Shown here: piece after piece, positions 48,201 through 55,029 of the stretch
Layout of the letters: every line of letters starts with the position of its first letter
Numbering within the stretch: position 1 is the first letter of the stretch
From: Saxidomus purpurata
Taxonomy: Eukaryota > Mollusca > Bivalvia > Venerida > Veneridae
Length of the DNA: 64,000 nt
Reading direction: 5' to 3'
Assembly (NCBI GenBank): GCA_022818135.1
Contig: JAFMSR010000012.1
Coordinates: 5,092,456-5,156,455, forward strand
The notes under the pieces: model-generated
Told to the model about the DNA's origin: nothing
Seen by the model: the letters and a program-made list of their open reading frames with translations, nothing else
The model's database searches: none
Made by a program: the position numbers and the translations under genes

Positions 48201-48283
48201 AACTGACCACGAACTTCTTCTAAACAACTATACATGGAGCCAGTCGTATCAAACGAAAATGCAATTTCAAATTTGTCTTTCAT
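35847..48283 (-). CDS. Seven-exon gene: vWA - RING-like - ubiquitin-like - TerD protein
   Basis: Predicted cytosolic multidomain protein of 592 residues. The seven exons join with consistent phases (0,0,1,0,0,1), giving 1,779 nt including stop. Order: a von Willebrand A domain (about 1-200) with a complete metal site (D12-x-T14-x-S16, T83, D118), an acidic Ser-rich linker (201-235), a RING-like Cys/His cluster (239-286), a ubiquitin-like fold (about 331-408), and a TerD domain (about 415-585). No signal peptide or membrane segment is visible. RING plus ubiquitin-like domains suggest a ubiquitin-ligase-type role. TerD is best known from bacterial tellurite and stress-response proteins, often beside vWA proteins (family knowledge). 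Function here is inference. The start is the ATG two bases after an acceptor, so a non-coding 5' exon probably lies above 48,287. Introns 1 and 3 are filled with mobile elements. Confidence 0.85.
36827..37079 (-). CDS. vWA-TerD gene exon 6 (end of ubiquitin-like, start of TerD, residues 381-464)
   Basis: Acceptor TTTTTTCCCCAG, donor AAAG then GTACAG (phase 1). F-R-L-N-D-Y-N-I-Q-T-N-D-S-L matches ubiquitin's R-T-L-S-D-Y-N-I-Q-K-E-S-T-L. The chain then passes directly into TerD: V-V-F-D-L-S-W-E-F and D-F-L-D-A-S (432-437), the site of the acidic TerD D-x-D-x-S motif. One of its acidic positions is shifted, so metal binding may differ from bacterial TerD. Confidence 0.87.
37477..37809 (-). CDS. 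vWA-TerD gene exon 5 (end of RING-like site, start of ubiquitin-like domain, residues 270-380)
   Basis: Acceptor TGTATTTTTAG, donor AAG then GTTTGT, 111 codons, phase 0 both sides. Starts with C-V-V-K, then C281-P-Q-D-G-C286. A helical stretch (about 295-328) leads to I-T-V-T-S-V-T-G-D, the first ubiquitin hairpin, then T-I-P-D-L-K-Q-K-I-Q aligned with the ubiquitin helix and K-L-L-Y-K-E-Q-Y-L aligned with the strand after it. Confidence 0.85.
38936..39036 (-). CDS. vWA-TerD gene exon 4 (first half of RING-like site, residues 236-269)
   Basis: Acceptor CTCTAAACTACAG, donor CGG then GTAGGC. It opens with 2 nt completing the Cys codon from exon 3, then encodes C239-S-R-C242, C260, H262/H263, C267. 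The spacing with exon 5 (C270, C281, C286) is C-x2-C-x17-C-x1-H-x4-C-x2-C-x10-C-x4-C, close to a RING with a slightly widened last pair. The intron before it (39,037-43,424) holds the Penelope-like pair. Confidence 0.8.
39240..39282 (-). ncRNA. Hammerhead ribozyme motif, left Penelope copy
   Basis: Minus strand: 8-bp stem I TATTTGCC/GGCAAATA, core CTGATGA, stem II GC/GC around ATGAAA, core GAAA, tiny stem III CCGG, then TT. Cleavage is expected after the second T, just before GGCAAATA. Identical to the right copy. Confidence 0.8.
39463..39849 (-). CDS. Penelope-like GIY-YIG endonuclease frame (left copy, frameshifted end)
   Basis: Encodes the linker C-x4-C-x2-C type motif (K-C-K-E-P-R-C-G-L-C), then V-L-Y-V-L-V-C and F-Y-I-G-Q-T-G, the GIY-YIG signature, L-R-N-R, and a His-rich helix. 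Near 39,497-39,501 an extra A relative to the right copy (AAAAA versus AAAA) shifts the frame and removes the C-terminal part. Translation probably enters from the RT frame rather than at an internal ATG. Confidence 0.85.
   Translation of the reverse strand: MQKTTTQFKTLSNKFRIQTKSNKSYRKKCKEPRCGLCNYLIEGSSLKLKNKIFHAKENMDCTVENVLYVLVCDGCNEFYIGQTGDKLRNRRTVHAQQIRDPSTRQLPLSEHLDTCAKKRPKVLYLSIL
39729..40973 (-). CDS. Penelope-like reverse transcriptase (left copy, 5'-incomplete)
   Basis: 414 codons. In order: F-R-P-I-V-A (RT1/2), L-L-I-S-F-D-L-I-S-L-Y-T-N-I-P (motif A with catalytic Asp), G-T-A-M-G-T-R-V-A-P (motif B), R-F-L-D-D-C-F (motif C with the Asp pair), and Y-K-L-P-F-L-D-V (next motif). The element is cut before the N-terminal region. 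The RT frame ends 19 codons past an A-AAA-AAT run. The endonuclease lies in the -1 frame. Known Penelope-like elements normally fuse RT and GIY-YIG in one frame. Confidence 0.9.
   Translation of the reverse strand: MCSIKNSEYIEILNPEDLIFRPIVAEPQCETSHLSSFLDILLKPFLGKVQSYLRDDIDFLKFLPEKVPENTLLISFDLISLYTNIPHELGLEAISFWLNKYPDLITNRFDKRFILEGLQIILQKNNFSFDNQYYNQVKGTAMGTRVAPTYATLVLDYLEEKLYAEIQKQKGEDFSKYIQDNWKRFLDDCFIFWQKSLVDLLHFETLLNSLHKDIKFKIQQSTYKLPFLDVMVIKNGESITTDIYYKSTDSKQYLNFKSCHPKHTKVNIPFSLARRICTIVSDKNILQTRLKELATTLLKRKFPKEVIKTGIRKALQIPRTILLQVKEKSQDKILPYISTCNPKNRELFGIIKTNMEILRHDQKMEKMINNTKVIKCKRQLPNLKHFLINSEFKQNQTSPTVKNVRNRDVGFAII
40983..41897 (+). CDS. Penelope-like reverse transcriptase (right copy, lacks motif A)
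   Basis: The open frame starts in the left copy's antisense at 40,875, but the homologous part begins with K-R-F-I-L-E-G-L. It contains motif B (G-T-A-M-G-T-R) and motif C (F-L-D-D-C-F) but not motif A, so it cannot be active alone. Differences from the left copy include Asp to Gly in L-V-L-D-Y and M-E-K-M to V-E-K-L. The same frame end past A-AAA-AAT (41,855-41,861) is seen. Confidence 0.88.
   Translation, partial: KRFILEGLQIILQKNNFSFDNQYYNQVKGTAMGTRVAPTYATLVLGYLEEKLYAEIQKQKGEDFSKYIQDNWKRFLDDCFIFWQKSLVDLLHFETLLNSLHKDIKFKIQQSTYKLPFLDVMVIKNGESITTDIYYKSTDSKQYLNFKSCHPKHTKVNIPFSLARRICTIVSDKNILQTRLKELATTLLKRKFPKEVIKTGIRKALQIPRTILLQVKEKSQDKILPYISTCNPKNRELFGIIKTNMEILRHDQKVEKLINNTKVIKCKRQLPNLKHFLINSEFKQNQTSPTVKNVRNRDVGFAII
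41777..42250 (+). CDS. Penelope-like GIY-YIG endonuclease frame (right copy)
   Basis: 157 codons in the -1 frame relative to the RT. It has the linker motif C-K-E-P-R-C-G-L-C, the GIY-YIG elements (Y-V-L-V-C, F-Y-I-G-Q-T-G), catalytic-type Arg (L-R-N-R-R), H-A-Q-Q-I and a C-terminal E-Q-Y-F-I-N-I-F-E-P-K-L-N, the typical end of the GIY-YIG fold. Intact, unlike the left copy. The first ATG is probably fortuitous. Confidence 0.88.
   Translation: MQKTTTQLKTLSNKFRIQTKSNKSYRKKCKEPRCGLCNYLIEGSSLKLKNKIFHAKENMDCTVENVLYVLVCDGCNEFYIGQTGDKLRNRRTVHAQQIRDPSTRQLPLSEHLDTCAKRDPKFYIYPFYKFHTNNVSATLSREQYFINIFEPKLNSVN
42344..42386 (+). ncRNA. Hammerhead ribozyme motif, right Penelope copy
   Basis: Stem I 42,344-42,351 with 42,379-42,386 (8 bp perfect), CTGATGA 42,352-42,358, stem II 42,359-42,368, GAAA 42,369-42,372, CCGG 42,373-42,376, TT 42,377-42,378. 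The very short, self-complementary stem III is typical of hammerheads in Penelope-like elements, which may act as dimers (family knowledge). Confidence 0.8.
42522..42660. repeat. Fused Penelope-like end remnants
   Basis: The left part (GTGCCGGAAAAAGTTAATT, ACACAGTCCACGAG, TTATTTGCCAACCGGTT) matches the outer end of the left copy. The right part (ATATTTGCCCTGATTATAAG, then GAAACCGGTTGGCAAATA) matches the hammerhead region in the other orientation, with a decayed CTGATGA (CTGATTA). It looks like a collapsed head-to-head pair. Confidence 0.7.
42653..42848. repeat. Palindrome built from Penelope-like ends
   Basis: GCAAATACAAATAGAAAACT at the left is mirrored by AGTTTTCTATTTGTATTTGC at the right. 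Arms of about 95 bp surround an AT-repeat centre. A GTGCCGGAATAAG phrase in the right arm matches the Penelope outer end. Confidence 0.75.
43425..43530 (-). CDS. vWA-TerD gene exon 3 (acidic linker, residues 201-235)
   Basis: Acceptor TTTGTTTCAG. The frame is rich in Ser, Asp and Glu and is likely disordered. If not spliced, it would stop at TAA 43,419-43,417, giving a vWA-only protein. A consensus donor GTATGT at 43,424-43,419 leaves one base (T), which with the GT opening exon 4 forms a Cys codon. Spliced and unspliced forms are both conceivable. Confidence 0.75.
43725..43889 (-). CDS. vWA-TerD gene exon 2 (end of vWA, residues 146-200)
   Basis: Acceptor CATGTTTCAG, strong donor AGC then GTGAGT, both phase 0, 55 codons. 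G-I-K-I-Y-A-V-H-C is the last strand of the vWA fold, and the following helix (I-C-F-R-E-A-G) is usual at the end of this vWA group. The intron before it (43,890-47,848) contains the 2,773-bp element at 44,779-47,551. Confidence 0.87.
45310..45420 (+). repeat. Bivalve-type dispersed repeat fragment
   Basis: AGCTCACCAGAGCACGAAG, GTGATCGCCTGGTGTCCGTC and GTATGTCTGTCTATCGTC form a widely dispersed bivalve phrase (family knowledge). It lies inside the 2,773-bp element. Confidence 0.5.
46649..46687 (+). repeat. CGCA-type microsatellite
   Basis: Imperfect (CGCA)n ending in CACACA, inside the element in intron 1. The overlapping frames with C-V-R-A or T-Y-A-R repeats are artefacts of it. Confidence 0.85.
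47849..48283 (-). CDS. vWA-TerD gene exon 1 (vWA domain, residues 1-145)
   Basis: An acceptor TGTTTCAG lies 2 nt before the ATG (48,283-48,281). The donor GTATGT follows codon AGA, phase 0. The frame encodes F-D-T-T-G-S-M near its start (MIDAS D-x-T-x-S), G-G-G-D-F-P-E at 84-90 and I-G-D-A-T-P-H at 116-122. These are the hallmarks of vWA proteins of the eukaryotic type that recruit vWA beside kinase or ligase domains. Translation past 47,849 is intron read-through. Confidence 0.88.
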
Positions 48284-48869
48284 GACTGAAACATAATACG
48301 TCACTATAATTTCTTAATACGCAATAATTTCAAAATATTTCCCTCTTAGGATAAGGTATATTAGCTTTATGATTTTAAATCAAGCAATATCTCTCTCTAG
48401 AAAGCAATGACTCTTGAACATAACAGAAAGTCAGTTAAGAAACATCCCTGTGGCATTATTTCGAACTCTGACCAATAACCTTTATAAAAAATTTCGAGTT
48501 TTCTTCATAGATATATGAGCAAGGTCGTGACAGGATTTGTTTACAAATCACCTGTCATTTGTTCACAAATCACCTTGTTGTTAACATTAAAGAAAGATAG
48601 ACAAGATATATTTCTCTGAAATTATTTAAAATAGTCATGAACTTTATTAAGAGGTTCCCCTTTCATAATTGCATGAAACAAAGGATCCATATGTGGAACA
48701 AATTTTGACCAAAATTATCATTTTTATGTGTTCAACAGAGGACTCCCAGACAATGCAACACATCAACTACCCAAGTCTTATGTCATACAGTGCCTGACAT
48801 GCTTTTCAATGTGTTTTTAATCGGTTGCCATGGTTCTGCATTAAATTGATTTTTAGAAAACTTTGAGAC

Positions 48870-49060
48870 ATAACAAACAAGAGGGCCAAGATGGCCCTAC
48901 ATCGTCGCTCACCTGCGACTTGCTCACCTGCGACTTATGACAATATGTGACTAAAATTACCCCGTGACCTAGTTTTTGACCCTAGATGACCATTTAAATT
49001 CTACCTAGATCTAATGAAGGCAATCATACTGACCAAGTGCGTCATAATTATCAAATTTTT
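48870..49060 (+). repeat. AGAGGGCCAAGATGGCCC dispersed repeat
   Basis: AACAAGAGGGCCAAGATGG, CCCTACATCGTCGCTCACC, a doubled TGCTCACCTGCGACTT and a later GACCCTAGATGACC are characteristic of a repeat common in bivalves. A related AACAAGAGCCATG fragment is at 60,902. Confidence 0.6.
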
Positions 49061-49619
49061 ATTCTGTACAGAAACTGTTATTTAAATTGCAACTAAATCC
49101 AGAATTCTGCATAATAGTTTGTTTGAACATTTTTGTAAACCAATTAAAACACATTTCTGTCGTAAAGCAGTTAAGGAGAGATTATATTAAGTAAAATATA
49201 ATCAACGCTGAGTAGCTGATAAAACCAAACCAAACCATTTTTTCTCATTATTGGCAAAATCAATATATTATGTTGCAAAATTCTAGCGTAACATCACGAC
49301 TCATTTCGACCCCAGCTCCGTTACTGTACAAGTAAATTATTTCACCAACATTCCCTAAAATCTGCAGAGTATTTCCTTACTTATGATTGTGGAAAGAGAT
49401 TATTGTGCATTTTTTGAATTGTATAAACATGCTGTATTTAGCAAAGTATTTAGTAATACTCATTTCAATGAAAGAAATACAACAACATCAAGTTTTATGA
49501 CCTTGTTGAAAACCTTTGCAGAGCGCCGCTCCTCTAAAGTACCAAGTGCTTTGGTGACTTATAAAATTAACATGCTAAAATTGGAAAACTACTTTGCATA
49601 TTGGAAAAAAAATATTTTT
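49061..49619. other. No recognised gene
   Basis: An 81-codon frame at 49,383-49,628 has reasonable composition but no domain and runs into the transposon end, so it is not called. No splice partner was seen. Confidence 0.4.
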
Positions 49620-51309
49620 AGGGGGTAGATCGTAAAGTGGTTTCTGGTTTACTTTAATTGAGACAAATGTTAGCTGGTGGAAAAAAATGTCGGATTTTTG
49701 TGGCCGCTAATTTTACTTCTCATGGTAAGTAATATTTTTTTACGTGTTTTGAATCAAATGACCACATGCTAGATGTGGCCAAAACCATAGCCGAACCATT
49801 ATTTCAAGCTTGTATCTTCACTAACAAAAAAGTTATTGAAGCCGTTTCACGTCCAGTTGAAGTGCTCGCGAGCAAATGAGTGAATAATTTTGCTTATAAA
49901 ATCTCAATTCCACCGATTGTGGCCTGTTTTTCAGCTTGTCGTGTAAAATAAGCTGTGTAGCAATCTACGGTACACACACTCGTTCTTAAGTGCCATACGG
50001 TCCTAGAAATATACTGTTAACACCCGTGTGGTGTCTGGTGTTCATTTTATGCGGTTTTTGTTAGCTGGTTATTTATAAATCTTGACATTACATCATTTAA
50101 TATTCTGTATATCTAACATTGCTCTTCAAACGTCCTCTTCAACTGCATATTTGGTCACTTTAACAGGCGGACAGTTTGACTAACAATCGTTCATAGGAAG
50201 AACCAGTATTAGATTTCTATCTTCCCTATGAAACTGCTAACGTTCTAAAATAAAGAGACATGGTCGGTAGCAGAGCTCGAACCAGTGACCCTCCACTGTT
50301 ACAGTGAATGCAAGACGGCGACTCAAACCGATCGACCATGGAGGTGGACTATTTGTGCTGGTTCGAATCCAGGCAGACACTTATTATTTAATTAATACGT
50401 CGTAGAGAAGTGGGGGAAAGATGCCACAGTAACATAGATAAGCATATTTATTTTCTCTGGAATCACATAGGCTATTTAGCATTTAGTTTCTGTCAATCTT
50501 CAGGCAGATTCTGCTCGACGAAAATACCTCATCACGTACATTTAAAAGATATTTTTCAAAGTACACTTTTTTAAGTGATTTGTATGGTCACGTCACGAAA
50601 CACAATGATTCATCTTAAAATGTTCATTTTCATTATATGTTGTTAGCATTAATGTTCTATGTATGTTTGGATTTAAATGCACATTTTGTATCGATGACAG
50701 AGTTTTAATTATAACGGCAGTATACACCAACAAGTAAATAGACAAATATTCCACCATGACATATGCTCCCAAGCATTCCGAAAATAGAACTTAAAAGAAG
50801 TTTGTGACCTACAGAACGCATGTCAAGATTTATAAAATAACCAGCTAACAAAAAAAGCATAAAGTGAACACCAGACACCACACGGGTGTTTACAGTATAT
50901 TTTTTGGACCGTATTGTGTGTACCGTAGATTGTGTGTACCGTAGATTGGTACACAGCTTATTTTACACGACCAGGAATTGATGTCTAGCTAAACAACAGG
51001 CCACAATCGGTGGAATTGAGATTTTATAAACAAAATTATTCACTCATTTGCTCGCGAGCACTTCAACTGGACGTGAAACGGCTTCAATAGCTTTTTTGTT
51101 AGTGAAGATACAAGCTTGAAATAATAGTTCAGCGATAGATAAATAATTTAGCCACATTTTGCATGTGGTCATTTGATTCAAAACACGTAAAAAATATTAC
51201 TTACCATGAGAAGTAAAATTAGCGGCCACCAAAATCCGACATTTTTTTCCACCAGCTAACATTTGTCTCGATTAAAGTAATCCGGAAACCACTTTACGAT
51301 CTACCCCCT
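49620..51309. mobile_element. 1.69-kb element with about 470-490 bp inverted ends
   Basis: Left arm 49,620-50,088 and right arm 50,820-51,309 are near-identical reverse complements with ends AGGGGGTAGATCGTAAAGTG. The interior (50,089-50,819) contains a tRNA-like SINE head and no transposase. No convincing target duplication was found. It is a non-autonomous or fold-back transposon. Arm differences include small duplications (GTGTGTACCGTAGATT twice on the right). Confidence 0.85.
50262..50360 (-). repeat. tRNA-derived SINE head nested in the inverted-end element
   Basis: The minus strand has CCATGGTCGATCGGTTTGAG (A-box area) and TGGTTCGAGCTCTG (B box). TGGTTCGAATCC on the plus strand at 50,359 suggests a second partial head. 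Confidence 0.55.
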
Positions 51310-54300
51310 GATTTCGGTCTTATGTCTAGATACAATATATATTGTTTAATTTTCATTAATGTACAATTTAAAGATTAGCTTTAAAAAGTTTTACCTTGTT
51401 TAATGTCCTGTTTCTAGCACACTATTACTTTTGCATTCGTATTTTGTCAAGTCAACTGCGTTTCTGTTTATAACTTGCTTCCGAGAAAGAAATCCGCTTT
51501 CGGTTTAATTCGGTCATCACGCGTGTTTTGGCTGTATATCCGAATAATGCGAAATGCTTTGCGCAAGTTGCAACTTGCTTTAGACAAAAATTGACATACT
51601 CTAAAGCATGTTATGGGAAAAACAAAAGCGTGGATCAGATATTCATACCGCAGGTGGCCGGCGCGGGGTTTGGACACCCATCCTCCAAGAGGCCCCTCTA
51701 CAATCCTGGTACCCCATATATTGATATATTAAAACAAAATAATTAAACCAAAAAAAAAATTTTTTTCACTATATACCATATAGTAGTAAAGGTATAGCAT
51801 TATCGGGTCTGGAAATCACGAAAATATACAATGACCTTATTCAACAAGGCCGTGGGTTCATAATTTCAGACCGATTTTCAAAAACTTGGTCTTGTTCAAC
51901 GTAGAAATAAATACTCTGTAACATTTTGCATATATTTGGTTCATAAATAGCTCTCGAAAAATGCAGCGAGCCAACAAACTTGTAAATTTCAGTTTACACT
52001 ACAATGTGACCGCTGTTACATTACGTTCGATTCAGTACACAATTTCATAACACTTCGTGATTCCCAACCCAGACCGACGTAAATCAAAAGAAAATCAACT
52101 TTAAAACTACTTTCATAATTCATACACACTAATCATCTTTCACGGCAACAATAATGCTATCGCTCAAAATTATTTAAGACATTCTTCTTCAACTGAATAT
52201 ATCACAGACGACAAAAACGTGTGAATATTGTATTTTGTATCGACAAAGTGTACTTTTTTGTGCAATCTCATGCGCGCTAATCCAGTCCATTCCAGTTTTT
52301 TTATTTTATGCTACTTTATAAATTCAGATATTGAGGAGCGCGCGTCATAGTTATTATGGCAAGCAAAGGAGAAAATTGTGAAAACAAATCTTTGATTAAA
52401 ACAAAGGTAAGTCGTTCAATCTTTTTTTAATGGAACTACGAATATGATAACAACTTTAACGTCAGAAATATATAGTGTCTGTTGGCGGTCCACTAAATTT
52501 GTTCAATAAAAGAAGTACGGGTCAAAATTATTCGTCTTTCCTTGGGACAAATGCTTAATATCAATATAAGAGCATCTTGAAATTACAAAGTAGGTAGATT
52601 GTGACACAATTTCACATAAATATTACATGTGGTATTTATACAGATAGTTTTTTTTAATTCTGATATATCAGAACCCCTCACTTGGTCACATCAGTTCGTT
52701 TGCAACCTATGTTCTCTTCCCCTAAGTCGCTTGCCAATTTTCAAAATAATGTCATAGAACTGTTTCGTGGGCGTCCCTCAACAAAATATGTCCACATCCT
52801 TTATGCACGTGGACGTATTGTCTGTCATGTTTTAAAAAGAAATTAAGAACTAAGATATATCGTTAAAACAGATAAACGGCGTTGAGCTCGGTTACCGTAA
52901 AAAACAAACCATTTACCCGAGATTCGCACCTGCAGTCGTCAACTCGTACCCTAGTCATCTTGTACCTGAATTAGTCAACTTCTATCTCATGAAAACAGCG
53001 TTGGACATTATGTGTGTACGCAAATTTCTCAAATTAACTAGATTTGTTTTATATTGATAATACATATTACTAGTTGTGAATTTTAGGCCGATATTTTAGT
53101 TTAATTTTAGTGCAAGAAAAAAAATCGATTTACATTATTTATATTTGTTGCATTTTGAGTTGTATTAACTGCCTTATGTAAGACAAAGTATATAAACAGT
53201 ATAAAAAGTAGTTGTATGCTAATTTTAAAGATTATTTATAAAACAGGTACGAGTCGACTTAGGTACGGAAGCTTTTTTATCAACGAATGAGTAAACTCAC
53301 GCGCTACTACAGATTATTTTTAGAATACGATGATTGCATGAACAAAAGGGTCGTACACAAACTATTTTTACCTCGCTTCCATCCGTAGCATTTGATTGGT
53401 CCAAAAAGTAGGTAAAAAGCCAGCTTATTTAGATAATGCTGAAAAAGTCAATTTCAGGCACTATCGGTCTCATTTCTTTGCTTGGCTATATGTTTTCTCA
53501 TATCAGTTTAACTTACTTATAACAGGGCATAGAGCGATTAGTGATCGAAAACTTAGTTTTAGTGAGAAAAATAATCGCAAACTTGACAAAATGGCGGATA
53601 ACAAGTGTTTTCGTGAAAAAGGTTGTTTCCCTTACAACTAGTCAGGCCGAACACTTTTGATGATAGAGGCGTTGGCAAGTTACAAAAAAATCGTTGTTTT
53701 TTTATGTTGAATTCCGAGTTTTGTAATTTAAAATTCAAGAGTACCTAGTGGTTCGATAACGTATTACGATGTTCCGATAGTTTATGATCACAAACAAAAC
53801 ATCAGATATAAGACACATTAGTCGGCCTGACTAGGTGTCTTTTAGTGTCTCCGGTCTGACTAAGAAAACTGTTCTGATCAAAACCGCGTAGGAAACTAGT
53901 TCTATATACAGAACAGATACCTCGTTGATTTTTAGTAATTTTTAATGTTTTACATTTATTCATCAATATATCATAATGAAAACAGAATACAAGGTAATGC
54001 ATTACAATTCTTTTTATTTCATTGAATATATAGAACTACTTTTCGGTCGTATTCGACAAAAAATTGTGTTAAGAGTTCGGCCGTAGGGTCTGAAATACTC
54101 TGTTAACTTTGGATACGATTGAATACATCCAATCGATCCAAAAATGAGAATCTGTGTTGCATTTGTATAACAGCCTGTTATATCAATATCGACTTTTAAA
54201 TTTCATGCAATATTATTATTAGACCAATTTTGCAACCATCTGTCGCTTACTAGTAAACTGCTTCTAGAAACCACGCAAGGTAGAATAAAGTGAGTGAAAT

Positions 54301-54830
54301 TAGACTGTAAACAATTAGTTTAAACACGGTTGACAGAAGCCTAGATTTGAGTGAAACGAGCTTTCTCACGATTTTCCTAGACTAAATCATGAAAACAGAT
54401 AACTGCAACGTAATATTAATTACATTAGCAAATTCAATCACCTTGTCTGGAAAAAATAAGCAAAGATTTAATAATATTGACTTCTCTTGTGGTATAAACC
54501 GTCCAACTAGTTGAATACTTAAAGCTTTTTTCTAAATTTTGTTTGTTTATTTTGTAATGGCATATTAATTTCGTTTTCTTTAAGATTATGAAGACGAATA
54601 CCCGCATTATTTAGAACATAACCTATTTAAGCCAATACAAATAATGTTTAACTTGTAAGAAGCATATTTTCCACGATAATTCTTTTCAGAATAAATAGCA
54701 ATGTGATGCTTAATGTTTTGTTATTATTTATTTACTTACTTATTATTTGGTTTTAATTTCGGACTCTTGATTAATTTATTATCCAAAGAGTATGATCTTA
54801 TTATTATACTTTTAGCTAATGGATAGGAAA
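51310..54830. other. Intergenic, upstream of the repeat-exon gene
   Basis: AT-rich DNA. It holds one candidate 5' coding exon (52,356-52,406, listed separately) and a small pair of inverted ends CTAGTCAGGCCGA / TCGGCCTGACTAG at 53,640-53,834. Otherwise nothing was recognised. Confidence 0.45.
52356..52406 (+). CDS. Candidate short first coding exon
   Basis: ATG followed by 17 codons (Lys/Glu/Asn-rich) ending exactly at a consensus donor AAG then GTAAGT, phase 0. All exons of the repeat gene downstream are phase 0, so it could splice to 54,844 (weak acceptor) or straight to 58,898. Splicing to the better acceptor at 54,814 would hit an in-frame stop. It may instead be an unrelated start or chance. 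Confidence 0.3.
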
Positions 54831-54831
54831 T

Positions 54832-55029
54832 ATGAGTGGTAAGAGGATTCAAGGGGACTCTAGCACAATCCCCCATAATCCAGCCGGAGTTGAGAAAAAG
54901 ACGCCTCAAGTAGACGTTAAAGAATCGACTGCTATTTCGGTCGGACACAAACAAGATATTTCATTCCGGGAACATGACACGTCAGATACAGCAGCAGCAG
55001 CAGAGAGTAGAGAAAAGAAAAAATACCAC
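54832..55029 (+). CDS. Repeat-exon gene, first coding exon
   Basis: 66 codons, phase-0 end at CAC then GTAAGT. The AG at 54,813-54,814 after a T-rich stretch is a good acceptor for a 5' UTR part, since in-frame TAG lies just before the ATG. Rich in Lys, Asp, Ser. A (GCA)n run gives four alanines. No domain recognised. Confidence 0.7.

Noticed and set aside
49383..49628. 81-residue frame before the 49.6-kb element as an exon
   Set aside because: Composition is acceptable, but there is no recognisable domain, the frame ends inside the transposon end, and no acceptor/donor pair fits.
53396..53641. 81-residue plus-strand frame with an internal ATGGCGGAT start
   Set aside because: No domain, no splice donor at its end and a Leu codon as the long-frame start. 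Coding status cannot be supported.
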